From Draconibacterium sp. (lineage in GTDB: Bacteria; Bacteroidota; Bacteroidia; Bacteroidales; Prolixibacteraceae), in contig JADIYN010000021.1 of assembly GCA_016705335.1 (NCBI GenBank), positions 1 through 64,000 of the forward strand: a stretch of 64,000 bases of DNA, written 5' to 3'. The position numbers and the translations under genes were made by a program. The notes under the pieces were generated by a model. It did not search any database. It had not been told where the DNA came from and saw nothing but the letters and a program-made list of their open reading frames with translations. Of this stretch, positions 32,105 to 41,450 are shown in pieces (positions within the stretch are counted from its first letter, which is position 1; every line of letters begins with the position of its first letter).

Positions 32105-33216
32105 ATGAAACAAAATTCTGCATTTATATTGCTCATATTTAGTGTGATGCTGTTTTCCTGCAAAAACAAAACTGTTGAAATTACTGAGCCTGAATCGGGG
32201 CTTATTGAAATCACAAAAGCACAATTTCAATCTGAAGATATGGAATTTGGCGAACCAAATATTTCGACTTTTTCTGATTTAGTACATTTTACCGGAATAT
32301 TATTCCGTCGGTTAACGGGCAGGCGCTAATAAGTTTGCCTGTGCAGGGATTTATAACCAAAATTCATTGCAATCCCGGACAATTGGTAAATAAAGGAGGA
32401 TTGTTGTTTGACATTTCAGGAATGATTTTGTTGATATGCAAAAGATTTTGCCGAATCGGCAGCACTTTTAAAACAACTGAAAACCGATTTCGAAAGAATA
32501 AAAGAATTAAGCATTGAAAACATTGGCGCAAAAAAGATTTAATTTTTGCTGAAAGCGCTTACAATGCTGAAAATGCTAAATTGAATGCCCTTGTTGTAAA
32601 ACTTCAAAATATTGGCCTTGATATATCTAAAATTGAAGGTGGAACTTTTTATGCATCATACACATTAAAAGCTCCCGTGAAAGGTTATATAAACAGCATA
32701 AATGCAACAATTGGTCAGTATGCAGAGCCACAACAAACCATTGCCGAAATTATTGATACTGAGTTGTTACAGTTAAAACTTTCGGTTTTTGAGAAAGACA
32801 TTTACAAAATTAAAACCGGACAGGAAGTTGAGTTTCGCACAGTTGGAAACGTGTCAGGGAAATTTGCTGCTAAACTAATTTCAGTTGGCAAATCAATCAA
32901 TGAAAACACGATGTCGATCGACTGTTTTGCCAAAATCGAAAGCATTGAAAAAGCTGGTTTGGTAAGCGGTCAGTTTATTGAGGGAGAAATTGTTGTGGCT
33001 TCCGACACTGTTTTATCTTTGCCGCAATCTGCAGTTGTAACCGCCGATAATGAAACTTATATTCTCGCATTTGCAAAGGAGACAGATGATGTAATTTTTC
33101 TGAAAAAATCCACAGTTAAAACCGGTCGCTTAAACAATGGTTTTTTTGAATTAACAGAAGTACCCGATTCAAAAAAATTGTTGATAAAAGGGATTTATAA
33201 TATTCAAGCTGAGTAA
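32105..33216 (+). CDS. czcB: RND efflux periplasmic adaptor (CzcB-like lipoprotein), frameshifted
   Basis: Membrane fusion protein that links CzcA to the outer-membrane part. A lipoprotein signal with Cys at residue 19 (LFSCK) starts the protein. It then has the barrel-sandwich lipoyl motif (LPVQGFITKIHCNPGQLVNKGGLLFDI), an alpha hairpin, the returning half (APVKGYINSINATIGQYAEPQQ), and beta-barrel domains to the end. The frame breaks near 32300, 32425 and 32460-32540. All pieces keep order and family likeness, so I treat it as one gene of about 370 residues damaged by indels. It is operonic with czcA. Confidence 0.87.
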
Positions 33217-33510
33217 TTTATCGTTAAGTATTTTTTACAGATAATGTTTGGACAAACCTCTTAATTCAAACTTTAAAACCCGAAATTTTGAAATTTCAGA
33301 TGTTCTTAAAAACCTGACTTTCCAATGTTTCGAATAAATTATTGCATTTTTTTTGGCACCTACAAATCGTCAAAAATTATAATATAAATCTGATAATTGG
33401 GTTTAAGTCTTAAATTTGGTAATTCATGTACTATTTTGAACTAATCGGACATGTTAGTATTTAATCCACATTAACGGTTACCTTTAGAAGATTTCTAATA
33501 CATAAAAATT

Positions 33511-34978
33511 ATGCAAGTTGCTGTAAACAGAAAGAATTTGAAATTTAGTCCCGATTCATCAAGGGTTATAGCGCGGTTTCTTTACACCGGCGATGAAAGG
33601 GCAATTAATGTAATTCGTTCTGTACTTGAAATGTCTGAAACGATGGCATCACGTGCATTAAATCCTGTTCTGAGGGATTATTCACTTCGACATAGAAATA
33701 TCTCAAGTATTTTTGAAAGCATTTTAATAAAATTACCCATCTTTTAAAACTTTTAAATATTGACCCTGAATCACTTGGTATTTCTCAGAAAATACTAATC
33801 GGCTCCTATTTCACGATGGAGTATTCTATTGAATCGGCTGCTTTTTTTAATCCCTCAATGGTTGAGCATCCCGACCAGTCGGAGACAGGATCAGGCGAAA
33901 CAAGGGTAATTTTAAGTTTTAGGGCTACAGGTGAAGGACATATTTCTTCAATTGTTTTCAGAACCGGAATACTTGATAAAAACAATAATCTTACCGTTGA
34001 ACCAATAGGGAAATTACTGGATGAGGCTCAGCATATCCGCAGACACATTTACGATAAAAAGTCATTTAAAATCAAACTGGAGGAAATGAAAGATATTCAT
34101 GCCATTATTCCATCCGGTTTAATTCTCGATAAGTTAAACGAAAATTTTACATATGGCGAACTTCGGGATTGTATTAAAGAAGCCAGAAAATCAATTCATC
34201 TTACAGATGATAAAGAAGTTCTTTACAATCAAATTATATGGCTTGCCTCATCGCATTACGAACTTCAGTTTTCGTTGGATACAAATATTTCAGAGCGGGT
34301 AATTTTCCCGGTTTCAGTAAATGAAAAAATGGGATTAAAGATGCCCGCTTTGTAAAATTTACCGACGATAATAATGAATTGAATTACTACGCAACATATA
34401 CGGCTTATGACGGTGTTGCAATATTGCCAAAGTTGTTGGATACCCGTGACTTTTATCACTTCCGGGTTTTGCCGCTTCATGAAATTGCGCAAAACAAAGG
34501 TATGGCTCTGTTTCCGCGTAAAGTGAATGGAAAGTATGCCATGCTTTGCAGAATGGATGGATTTAATAATTACATCTCTTTTTCGGATAATATCTCCATT
34601 TGGCGCGAAGCTAAATTATTACAACAACCCAGATTTCCCTGGGAATTTGTACAAATCGGGAATTGTGGTTCACCCATCGAAACACCTGAAGGTTGGTTGG
34701 TTATTACCCATGGAGTTGGACCCATGCGTGAATATGTTATTGGAGCATCTTTATTCGACCTTCAAAATCCTGAGGTAGAAATTGGGCGCTTGAATTCGCC
34801 CCTGATAATGCCAAATATACTGGAAAGAGAAGGATATGTGCCTAATGTTGTTTATTCATGCGGTTCAATGATTCATAATGATGATCTGATCATTCCGTAT
34901 GCCATGTCCGATTATTCTTCAACTTATGCAACAGTTAATTTAAGAGAGCTTTTAAATGAACTGAAGAACTCCAAATAA
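33511..34978 (+). CDS. GH130-family glycoside phosphorylase/hydrolase, frameshifted
   Basis: About 490 codons. The stretches AFFNPSMVEHPDQS, RVILSFRATGEGHISSI, NYYATYTAYDG, RVLPLHEIAQNKGMALFPRKVNGKYAMLCR and WEFVQIGNCGSPIETPEGWLVITHGVG are diagnostic of the five-bladed GH130 fold, which acts on beta-mannosides, usually by phosphorolysis. The frame breaks near 33722 (one C missing in AAGCATT) and near 34332 (one A missing in GGGATT). No mannan-utilisation genes flank it, and it sits alone between the efflux operon and the stress island. The exact linkage is not predictable from sequence alone. Confidence 0.88.
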
Positions 34979-35048
34979 TCTGCAAACAAATTCTAATTTC
35001 TGAAATAATATTCTGTATTCATTTTATTTACAGAAACCCAACTATAAA

Positions 35049-35115
35049 TGTGTGAATGATGTAATTCTTCAGTTGAATTATGTAACACTTTACTCCGCAA
35101 CAGTTCCGACCTTTG
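35049..35115 (+). promoter_or_regulatory. Composite direct-repeat promoter, copy A
   Basis: Half-site 1 TGTGTGAATGATGTAA (35049-35064), half-site 2 GAATTATGTAACA (35075-35087), period 21 bp, then 26 bp to the -7-like box ACCTTTG (35109-35115). Overall length 67 bp. It lies 35 bp upstream of the DUF3185-like gene. Confidence 0.85.
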
Positions 35116-35150
35116 TTTCCATAAAATATATTCATTAAAAAATAATCAAA

Positions 35151-35371
35151 ATGAAAAAACCATTGGGAATGGCCCTAATTGCAATCGGAATAATAATGTT
35201 AATTTATACAGGTTTCAATTATGTAACCACAAAAAAAGTAGTTGATATTGGCCGATTGAAATAAATAAGGAACAAAATCACAACGTAAGCTGGCCACCAA
35301 TTGCTGGTCTGATTTTAATTGTTGGTGGAATTGTTATAATTGCTTTTGACAGGAAAAAGTCTCTTTTGTAA
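35151..35371 (+). CDS. DUF3185-like mini membrane protein, frameshifted
   Basis: About 73 residues with two membrane helices (MKKPLGMALIAIGIIMLIYTG and, later, PPIAGLILIVGGIVIIAF) joined by a polar loop. The frame breaks near 35253, where GGCCGATT needs one more C or G; the joined protein ends DRKKSLL. This resembles the small DUF3185 membrane proteins. It is the first member of the direct-repeat promoter regulon (copy A upstream). Function unknown; probably envelope stress related by context. Confidence 0.65.
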
Positions 35372-35403
35372 CAAGTGCATTAAAGTCGAATGTTGCTGCC
35401 TAA

Positions 35404-35470
35404 TGTATGAATTATGTAATATTTAAAAATAATTGTGTAACAAACTGCAGCATTTATCTGATGAAATTTG
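35404..35470 (+). promoter_or_regulatory. Composite direct-repeat promoter, copy B
   Basis: Half-site 1 TGTATGAATTATGTAA (35404-35419), half-site 2 AATTGTGTAACA (35431-35442 region), period 21 bp, and TTTG at 35467-35470, again 26 bp downstream of half-site 2. Overall length 67 bp. It serves the CsbD gene at 35528. Confidence 0.82.
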
Positions 35471-35527
35471 AATCGTGAAAATTGTTTCACACCTGATCCT
35501 CCAGTTGAGGGAATAAAATTAAAGAAT

Positions 35528-35713
35528 ATGAATAAGACAGAAGTAAAAGGAAACTGGAATGAGCAGAAAGGTAAGCTCAAACAAAAATTTGCAGTCTTAA
35601 CAGACAATGATTTGATGTATGAAGAAGGAAAAAAGGAGGAAATGTTTGGTAAACTTCAAATAAAGCTTGGCAAAACAAGAGAAGAATTACACAGAATTTT
35701 TGATTCGCTTTAA
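35528..35713 (+). CDS. CsbD-family stress protein (copy 1)
   Basis: A 61-residue soluble protein with the CsbD pattern (KGNWNEQKGKLKQKFAVLTDNDL, then GKLQIKLGKTREELHRI). CsbD proteins are strongly induced by general stress in many bacteria, but their biochemical role is unknown. I chose the ATG at 35528; the frame is open for another 20 codons upstream without a fitting start, and the promoter copy B leaves room for it. It is one of three CsbD genes in the window and is followed by a hairpin terminator. Confidence 0.88.
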   Translation: MNKTEVKGNWNEQKGKLKQKFAVLTDNDLMYEEGKKEEMFGKLQIKLGKTREELHRIFDSL

Positions 35714-35730
35714 ACTCCTGTATCATCCGG

Positions 35731-35762
35731 AAAGTTGTTAAACCCAAGTTTGACAACTTTTT
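35731..35762 (+). terminator. Hairpin terminator after CsbD copy 1
   Basis: AAAGTTGTTAAAC pairs with GTTTGACAACTTT across the loop CCAA with one mismatch, followed by a T run (CTTTTTTG). It lies 18 bp after the stop codon. Confidence 0.75.
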
Positions 35763-35896
35763 TGTTTTATAAAATGAAAGTTCCCGGTAATCATACAAAC
35801 TTTGATTAAAATTACTCCGGTATCAAATGAACTTAAACCAGATTCAGTGTAACGTTTTTATAATCTATACAAGTTCTGCATTGATTTATCTGAATA

Positions 35897-35962
35897 TGTG
35901 TGAATTATCCAACTATTAATTAAACTGCATAATGTTTTATGAATTTTAAATGACCAACTTTG
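35897..35962 (+). promoter_or_regulatory. Composite direct-repeat promoter, copy C (degenerate, autoregulatory candidate)
   Basis: Half-site 1 TGTGTGAATTATCCAA (35897-35912), a weak half-site 2 (GCATAA, 35927-35932, period 20), and AACTTTG ending at 35962 with the usual 26-bp spacing. Overall length 66 bp. It lies 22 bp before the start of the AraC-HTH hybrid kinase, which suggests that this regulator controls its own gene. Confidence 0.65.
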
Positions 35963-35984
35963 CCGGGATCTTAAAAAAACAAAT

Positions 35985-38618
35985 TTGAAAATATTCATTA
36001 AATATATGGTAAGTAACCGTTGTAAAATTACGGTGAAAGAAGAGTTGAAAAAACTTGGCCTGCACTTTATTGTTGTCGATTTGGGAGAAGTTGATATCAT
36101 GGAAAATATTTCATATGATCAACGGGAGCAACTAAGAATGGCTTTACAAGCCTCTGGTCTTGAACTAATTGACGACAATAAAGCAGTTTTAATTGAGAAA
36201 ATTAAAACTATAATTGTTGAGATGGTTCACCATTCTGAAGGTAGAATAAAAACAAACCTTTCCGATTATCTAAGCGAAAAACTCGATTACGATTATACCT
36301 ATATATCAAATTTATTTTCAGAAGTTCAGGGAACAACAATTGCGCAATTTATGATATCGCATAAAGTTGAACTGATAAAGGAATTGATGATTTATGATGA
36401 ATTATCTATTTCTGAAATTGCCTGGAAGTTGAATTATTCAAGTGTTTCACATTTATCCAATCAGTTTAAAAAAGTTACAGGTTTCTCTCCTTCTCATTTT
36501 AAACAATTAAAAGATAAAAGGCGCAGCCCAATTGAAGAAATTGGAAAGCAACCCGATGAACATATTACTGTTCCTCTGCTTGAAATGTCAACGATTTCAA
36601 TGCTTGAAACGAAAAAAACTGAAGATTCGCAGTATGCCAGAAGTTTAATTGAAGCCAGTTTAGATCCGTTGGTTACCATAAGCGCCGAAGGAAAAATAAC
36701 TGACATGAATGAAGCAACAGTAAATATTACCGGTGTAACGCGCGAATTTCTCACCGGTACTGATTTCTTTGATTATTTCACCGAACCACAAAACGCCCGT
36801 GAAGTTTACAAGGATGTGTTTGCAAATGGTTCTGTTGCTGACTCTCCGCTTACACTGCGACATATTGATGGCAAACTGACGGATGTTTTATTTAATGGAT
36901 CGACTTATAAAGATGATCGTGGAACCGTGCAGGGAGTAGTAATTGTTGCGCGCGATGTTACCCAGCAAAAAAGAATTGCAACAGAACTGACAGAAGCAAT
37001 CGTTTTTGCTGAGATGGCAACTTTAATTGCGGAGGAAGCGAAGTTAAAGGCAGAAAGTGCTACAATAATTGCAAATGATGCAGTGAAAGCAAAACAGCAG
37101 TTTTTATCGAACATGAGCCACGAAATTCGCACTCCTATGAATGCGATAATTGGATTTACCAAAGTGTTGTTAAAAACAAATTTGTCGGCAAAACAAAAAG
37201 AATATTTGCAAGCCATAAAATTAAGTGGCGACGCATTAATCGTGCTCATCAATGATATTCTGGATCTGGCAAAGGTTGATGCTGGTAAATTGAAATTCGA
37301 GCAGGTACCATTTAAAATGGCCCTTTCCATATCAGCTATGCTTCATCTGTTCCAAACCAAAATTCAGGAAAAGAATTTGAAATTGGAGAAAGAATACGAT
37401 GATAGAATTCCAGAAGTTTTGCTTGGCGACCCGGTTCGATTGCACCAGATTATTTTAAACCTGGTAAGTAATGCGGTTAAGTTTACTTCAAACGGAAAGA
37501 TTATAGTAAGTGTAAAATTATTGGAAGAAGATGAAAAAGAAGCAAGCATTGAATTTGCTGTAAATGATTCAGGAATTGGAATACCGGAATCTAAAATTGA
37601 AAAGATTTTTGAAAATTTTCAGCAGGCTTCAAGTGGCACATCGCGATTGTATGGGGGAACCGGATTGGGCCTTGCAATTGTTAAACAATTGGTGGAAGCT
37701 CAAAACGGAAACATTCAGGTTTCAAGTATAGAGAATGAAGGCTCAACTTTTAGCTTTGTTTTAAAATTTCAGAAAACAAACGCTGAAACTGAATATGAAT
37801 CAGAATCAATTGAACCTCATATGGATTTAACGGGTATAAAAGTTCTGGTGGCTGAGGATATTGCTCTCAATCAATTACTAATGAGAACGCTGTTGGAAGA
37901 TTTCGGTTTCGAATGTGATATTGCCGATAATGGAAAAATAGCTGTTGAGAAAATACAAACACAAGAATACGATGTTATATTGATGGACCTTCAAATGCCC
38001 GAAATGAACGGTTTTGAGGCTACTGATTTCATTCGGAATAAATTGAAATCAGATATCCCGATTATTGCTTTAACTGCTGCCGTTACTACTGTTGACCTGG
38101 CTAAATGCAAAACAGTTGGCATGAATGATTACATTGCAAAGCCTGTTAATGAAAAATTATTGTACAGTAAAATAATTGGAATAGTTAAAAAAACTTTAAA
38201 GGTTACTGAAGCCAGTTTGGATGTTCAACCTGAGGACATAAAAGACAGAGTTACCAACCTCGATTACTTAAATACGCGGACAAAATCAAATCCGGCTTTG
38301 ATGATGGAAATGATTTCGCTTTATTTAGTGCAAACACCACTTTTGGTTATGTCAATGAAAAAAGGGTTCATTGAAAGAGATTGGAATACTTTGCATACCG
38401 CCGTCCATAAAATGATTCCTTCATTTTCAATTATGGGAATTAGTGCCGATTTCGAAAAAATGGCACAAAAAGTTAAAGAATATGCCAACAGACAGCAACA
38501 ATTCGATGGAATGACCGAAATGATTCAGCAACTCGAAAATGTTTTTATGCAGTCATGTGATGAATTGCAGGAAGAGCTAAAACAATTACAAACTCAAAAT
38601 GATGAACGAAAAAAATAA
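35985..38618 (+). CDS. DNA-binding hybrid histidine kinase: AraC-HTH, PAS, HisKA, HATPase, receiver, HPt
   Basis: An intact 877-residue cytosolic protein with no membrane helix. Residues 1-85 match the N-terminus of the AraC-type regulator at 46213-46809; about 100-185 form an AraC HTH pair (ISEIAWKLNYSSVSHLSNQFKKVTG). A PAS domain (about 213-330), HisKA with His about 378 (NMSHEIRTPMNA), HATPase (NDSGIGIPES, GGTGLGLAIVK), a receiver with Asp about 667 (LMDLQMPEMNG), and an HPt domain (HTAVHKMIPSF) follow. The TTG start at 35985 is supported because MKIFIKY aligns with MKIHISF of the paralogue. It could carry a complete phosphorelay and also bind DNA. The receiver gene downstream overlaps its end. 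Confidence 0.88.
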   Translation: MKIFIKYMVSNRCKITVKEELKKLGLHFIVVDLGEVDIMENISYDQREQLRMALQASGLELIDDNKAVLIEKIKTIIVEMVHHSEGRIKTNLSDYLSEKLDYDYTYISNLFSEVQGTTIAQFMISHKVELIKELMIYDELSISEIAWKLNYSSVSHLSNQFKKVTGFSPSHFKQLKDKRRSPIEEIGKQPDEHITVPLLEMSTISMLETKKTEDSQYARSLIEASLDPLVTISAEGKITDMNEATVNITGVTREFLTGTDFFDYFTEPQNAREVYKDVFANGSVADSPLTLRHIDGKLTDVLFNGSTYKDDRGTVQGVVIVARDVTQQKRIATELTEAIVFAEMATLIAEEAKLKAESATIIANDAVKAKQQFLSNMSHEIRTPMNAIIGFTKVLLKTNLSAKQKEYLQAIKLSGDALIVLINDILDLAKVDAGKLKFEQVPFKMALSISAMLHLFQTKIQEKNLKLEKEYDDRIPEVLLGDPVRLHQIILNLVSNAVKFTSNGKIIVSVKLLEEDEKEASIEFAVNDSGIGIPESKIEKIFENFQQASSGTSRLYGGTGLGLAIVKQLVEAQNGNIQVSSIENEGSTFSFVLKFQKTNAETEYESESIEPHMDLTGIKVLVAEDIALNQLLMRTLLEDFGFECDIADNGKIAVEKIQTQEYDVILMDLQMPEMNGFEATDFIRNKLKSDIPIIALTAAVTTVDLAKCKTVGMNDYIAKPVNEKLLYSKIIGIVKKTLKVTEASLDVQPEDIKDRVTNLDYLNTRTKSNPALMMEMISLYLVQTPLLVMSMKKGFIERDWNTLHTAVHKMIPSFSIMGISADFEKMAQKVKEYANRQQQFDGMTEMIQQLENVFMQSCDELQEELKQLQTQNDERKK

Positions 38619-38961
38619 AATAAAACTTTTTCTTGTTGATGACGACATGTTGTTTTTAAAATCATTGGAAATTGATTTTCTGCAACATGCCGATTTTTAT
38701 CTTCTTGACAGTATCGATAAAAATGCGATGAATGGTATTGAAACGCTTGATAAAATAAAAGCTTTTAATCCTCAAATTCCGGTAGTTATGTTATCAGCTC
38801 AGGATAAAATTGAAGTGGCGATAAACTGTATGCATCACAAGGCCACTGATTATGTTGTAAAAAGTGAAACCGCATTCTTGCGCCTGCAGAAAATTATTAC
38901 AACCGTAATGCGTTTTAATAAAATGGAAAAACAGTTAAATTGGTATATGGAACGAATGTAA
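38599..38961 (+). CDS. Receiver-only response regulator with missing phosphoacceptor segment
   Basis: A 119-120 residue receiver-type protein overlapping the 3' end of the hybrid kinase gene by 20 bp. The acidic pocket (FLVDDDMLFL), the Thr/Ser region (VVMLSAQDK) and the conserved Lys (YVVKSE) are present. The stretch between HADF and LLDSIDKNAMNG appears to lack about 25 residues, including strands beta2-beta3 and the phosphorylated Asp that normally precedes this point. Either the consensus lost about 75-80 bases in frame (GATTxT microhomology is possible) or this is an unphosphorylatable pseudo-receiver. A strong terminator follows. Confidence 0.75.
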   Translation: MMNEKNKIKLFLVDDDMLFLKSLEIDFLQHADFYLLDSIDKNAMNGIETLDKIKAFNPQIPVVMLSAQDKIEVAINCMHHKATDYVVKSETAFLRLQKIITTVMRFNKMEKQLNWYMERM

Positions 38962-39009
38962 TCTCCGCGCAATATTCAATAACATTTAACTTTAAGCTTA
39001 TACTTTTTG

Positions 39010-39049
39010 AAAAAGCGATTTTCGTCGAATGACGGAAATCGCTTTTTTT
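39010..39049 (+). terminator. Hairpin terminator after kinase/receiver operon
   Basis: AAAAAGCGATTTTCGTC pairs with GACGGAAATCGCTTTTTTT around the loop GAAT with one mismatch, ending in a T run. It lies about 50 bp after the receiver stop. Confidence 0.8.
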
Positions 39050-39085
39050 ATGGTGGTAATAATAAAGGAAGTAAATATAAAAATT

Positions 39086-39116
39086 GAGGTTGTCTCAAAA
39101 GATCAGCCTCTTTTTT
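39086..39116 (+). terminator. Second hairpin with T tract
   Basis: GAGGTTG (39086-39092) pairs with CAGCCTC (39104-39110), one G-T pair, followed by six T. The phrase GAGGTTGTCTCAAAA also occurs at ends of some insertion sequences, but no transposase or second end is nearby, so I call it a terminator-like hairpin. Confidence 0.5.
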
Positions 39117-39141
39117 CTAAAAATTTCTAATAATATACAGA

Positions 39142-39207
39142 TGCGTGAATTATGCAACTATCAACTGAATTTTGTAACAGTAGGCAGTTAAGAAGATTAC
39201 ACCTTTG
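39142..39207 (+). promoter_or_regulatory. Composite direct-repeat promoter, copy D
   Basis: Half-site 1 TGCGTGAATTATGCAA (39142-39157), half-site 2 ATTTTGTAACA (to 39179), period 20 bp, then 26 bp to ACCTTTG (39201-39207). Overall length 66 bp, 37 bp before the DUF3494 adhesin gene. Confidence 0.8.
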
Positions 39208-39244
39208 CACTCTTAATCACATTTTTATATAAAATTCTAAGAAA

Positions 39245-41434
39245 ATGAAAAAACCAAAAATTTTGACCGTTCTTACCATTGCTTTGATTGTATTTTTTAA
39301 TGGTTGTAAAAAAGACGATTATGAAGCTACGGTATTTTTATGTCCGCTGGTGGTATCAACCATCCCCGTTGACAAAGCTATTGATGTACCGCTAAATCAG
39401 GTAATTTCAGCAACTTTTAATGTTAAAATGGATGCTGAAACAATTAATCAGTCATCTTTTATTATTCAACAGGGTAGTACGTCTGTCGATGGTACAGTTG
39501 CATACAGTGGATTAACAGCAACTTTCACTCCCGCAAGTCCACTAATTCCTAATGTACTTTATTCAGGAACTATTAAAACACTGGCTAAAGATTTAATCGG
39601 ACAGTCGTTAATGGAAGATTACAAATGGTCGTTTACAACTATTGCTGAGGTAACCTTATCTTCAAATCCAATTATTGGTGGAACAACCAGCGGAGCAGGT
39701 ACATTTAAAAAAGACTCGGTAATTAATATAGTCGCTACTGCAAACACAGGTTATTCATTTATCAACTGGACCCTGGATGGAACTCCGGTTTCAACGACTC
39801 CGGTTTATCAGTTAACAATGAACGGGAACAAAGTATTGGTAGCAAACTTCTCATTACAACTTATAGTTGGCTTATCATCGAATCCTGCTTTTGGCGGAAT
39901 CATAACCGGTGCCGGTTCATATATTGCAGGTGCCAATGTTACTGTAACTGCAACTCCTAATTCCGGTTATACATTTACAAACTGGACTGAAGGTCTGAAC
40001 ACAGTATCTACCGATTCAACTTATGCATTTCAGTTGGATGCAGGAAGAAACTTAGTTGCCAATTTTACAGCAATGGCTGCTGATACCTATACATTAAATG
40101 TAACAGCTGTTAATGGAACTGTTTTGAAAGTTCCTTTTAAGACTGCCTACAACAGTGGTGAAATTGTAGTTCTTACTCCAACTGCTGCAACAGGCTATAC
40201 ATTTACCGGCTGGACTGGTGACGCAACAGGTTCACAGAATCCATTGCCAGTTACAATGAATGAGAATAAAAATATAACTGCGAATTTTACCACAATATCT
40301 GGAGAAACCTTTACATTAAATGTAACCGCTGCAAATGGAACAGTTGCGAAAGTTCCGGTTAAGCCAGCTTACATTAGTGGTGAAATTGTAGTTCTCACTC
40401 CAACTGCTGCAACAGGCTATACATTTACCGGCTGGACTGGTGACGCAACAGGTTCACAGAACCCTTTGTCAGTTACAATGAATGCGAATAAAAATATAAC
40501 CGCAAACTTTACGGAGAATTTACCTAACACTTTCACATTAAATGTGGTAGCAAATAACGGTAGCGTTTTAAAGGATCCTGATTTAATGGCTTACAATAAT
40601 GGTGATATCGTTCTGCTTACTGCGACGCCAAATTCAGGATTTACATTTACAGGATGGAGCGGCGATGCAAATGGTTCACAGAATCCTTTGTCAGTTACAA
40701 TGAACGATAATAAAAATATTACAGCGAATTTCACTTCTCAAAATCCAATTGGTCCAATAGTAGTATTGGGAACAGCAGGTGATTTTTCCATCTTAACAAA
40801 ATCAGGAATTTCATCAACAGGTATTACTTCAGTTCAGGGCGATATTGGTGTAAGTCCGGCAGCAGCATCAGCAATAACCGGATTTGGTTTAATAATGGAT
40901 ACCAATGGCGAGTCGTCACACACGACGATTGCAACTCATGTTACCGGAAAAGTTTATGCTTCAGATTATGCACCTCCAACTCCAGGTAAACTGACAGTTG
41001 CTGTTTCTGATATGGAAACTGCATACACAACCGCTAACAATTTAATAACTCCTGCACCGGTTTTGGAACAGGGCGCCGGAAATATCACCAGCCTGACATT
41101 GGCTCCCGGATTATATAAATGGAGTACAGAAGTTTTAATTGACCCGGATGGCAGTGTTACTTTATCTGGTGGTGCAAATGATACATGGGTTTTCCAAATC
41201 GCACAGGATCTTACTTTAATGTCGGGTGCAAAAGTTAATTTGATTGGTGCTGCACAAGCCAAAAATATAACCTGGGTAGTGGCTGGTCAGGCAGTACTTG
41301 GAACAAATACCGAATTACAAGGAACCATCATGAGTAAAACCTTAATCTCACTCAACACAGGAGCGAAGGTTACCGGCAGATTATTGGCACAGACTGCAGT
41401 TACTCTGAATACAAGCACAGTAGTTAAACCTTAA
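39245..41434 (+). CDS. Lipoprotein with Big_5, tandem beta-repeats and DUF3494 (ice-binding-like) domain
   Basis: A 729-residue surface lipoprotein (Cys at residue 21, FFNGC). Residues about 35-135 are a Big_5/SbsA Ig-like domain (STIPVDKAIDVPLNQVISATFN). Five repeats of the YTFTGWTGDA...NKNITANF type (InlB B-repeat-like) fill about 138-497. Residues about 503-728 form a DUF3494 beta-solenoid, the fold of ice-binding and adhesion proteins in many bacteria. Three repeats (from about 40091, 40313 and 40535) recur with a period of exactly 222 bp and are nearly identical in DNA, indicating recent duplication. An OmpA-like gene follows 16 bp later. Adhesion or surface anchoring is more likely than freezing protection. 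Confidence 0.88.
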   Translation: MKKPKILTVLTIALIVFFNGCKKDDYEATVFLCPLVVSTIPVDKAIDVPLNQVISATFNVKMDAETINQSSFIIQQGSTSVDGTVAYSGLTATFTPASPLIPNVLYSGTIKTLAKDLIGQSLMEDYKWSFTTIAEVTLSSNPIIGGTTSGAGTFKKDSVINIVATANTGYSFINWTLDGTPVSTTPVYQLTMNGNKVLVANFSLQLIVGLSSNPAFGGIITGAGSYIAGANVTVTATPNSGYTFTNWTEGLNTVSTDSTYAFQLDAGRNLVANFTAMAADTYTLNVTAVNGTVLKVPFKTAYNSGEIVVLTPTAATGYTFTGWTGDATGSQNPLPVTMNENKNITANFTTISGETFTLNVTAANGTVAKVPVKPAYISGEIVVLTPTAATGYTFTGWTGDATGSQNPLSVTMNANKNITANFTENLPNTFTLNVVANNGSVLKDPDLMAYNNGDIVLLTATPNSGFTFTGWSGDANGSQNPLSVTMNDNKNITANFTSQNPIGPIVVLGTAGDFSILTKSGISSTGITSVQGDIGVSPAAASAITGFGLIMDTNGESSHTTIATHVTGKVYASDYAPPTPGKLTVAVSDMETAYTTANNLITPAPVLEQGAGNITSLTLAPGLYKWSTEVLIDPDGSVTLSGGANDTWVFQIAQDLTLMSGAKVNLIGAAQAKNITWVVAGQAVLGTNTELQGTIMSKTLISLNTGAKVTGRLLAQTAVTLNTSTVVKP
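40085..40740 (+). repeat. Tandem 222-bp coding repeats inside the DUF3494 adhesin
   Basis: Units begin near 40091, 40313 and 40535 (ACATTAAATGT...), spaced 222 bp (74 codons). The first two are almost identical over their 3' halves (TTTACCGGCTGGACTGGTGA). Such arrays vary in copy number by recombination and may be collapsed in assemblies. Confidence 0.8.
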
Positions 41435-41450
41435 CAAAACAAATAAAATC

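Noticed and set aside
35840..35860. GTGTAACG as an additional regulon half-site
   Set aside because: There is no second half-site at 20-21 bp and no TTTG at the required distance; the copy at 35897 fits instead.
39086..39116. Insertion-sequence end (GAGGTTGTCTCAAAA)
   Set aside because: No transposase and no matching inverted end within the region; it works better as a hairpin with a T tract.
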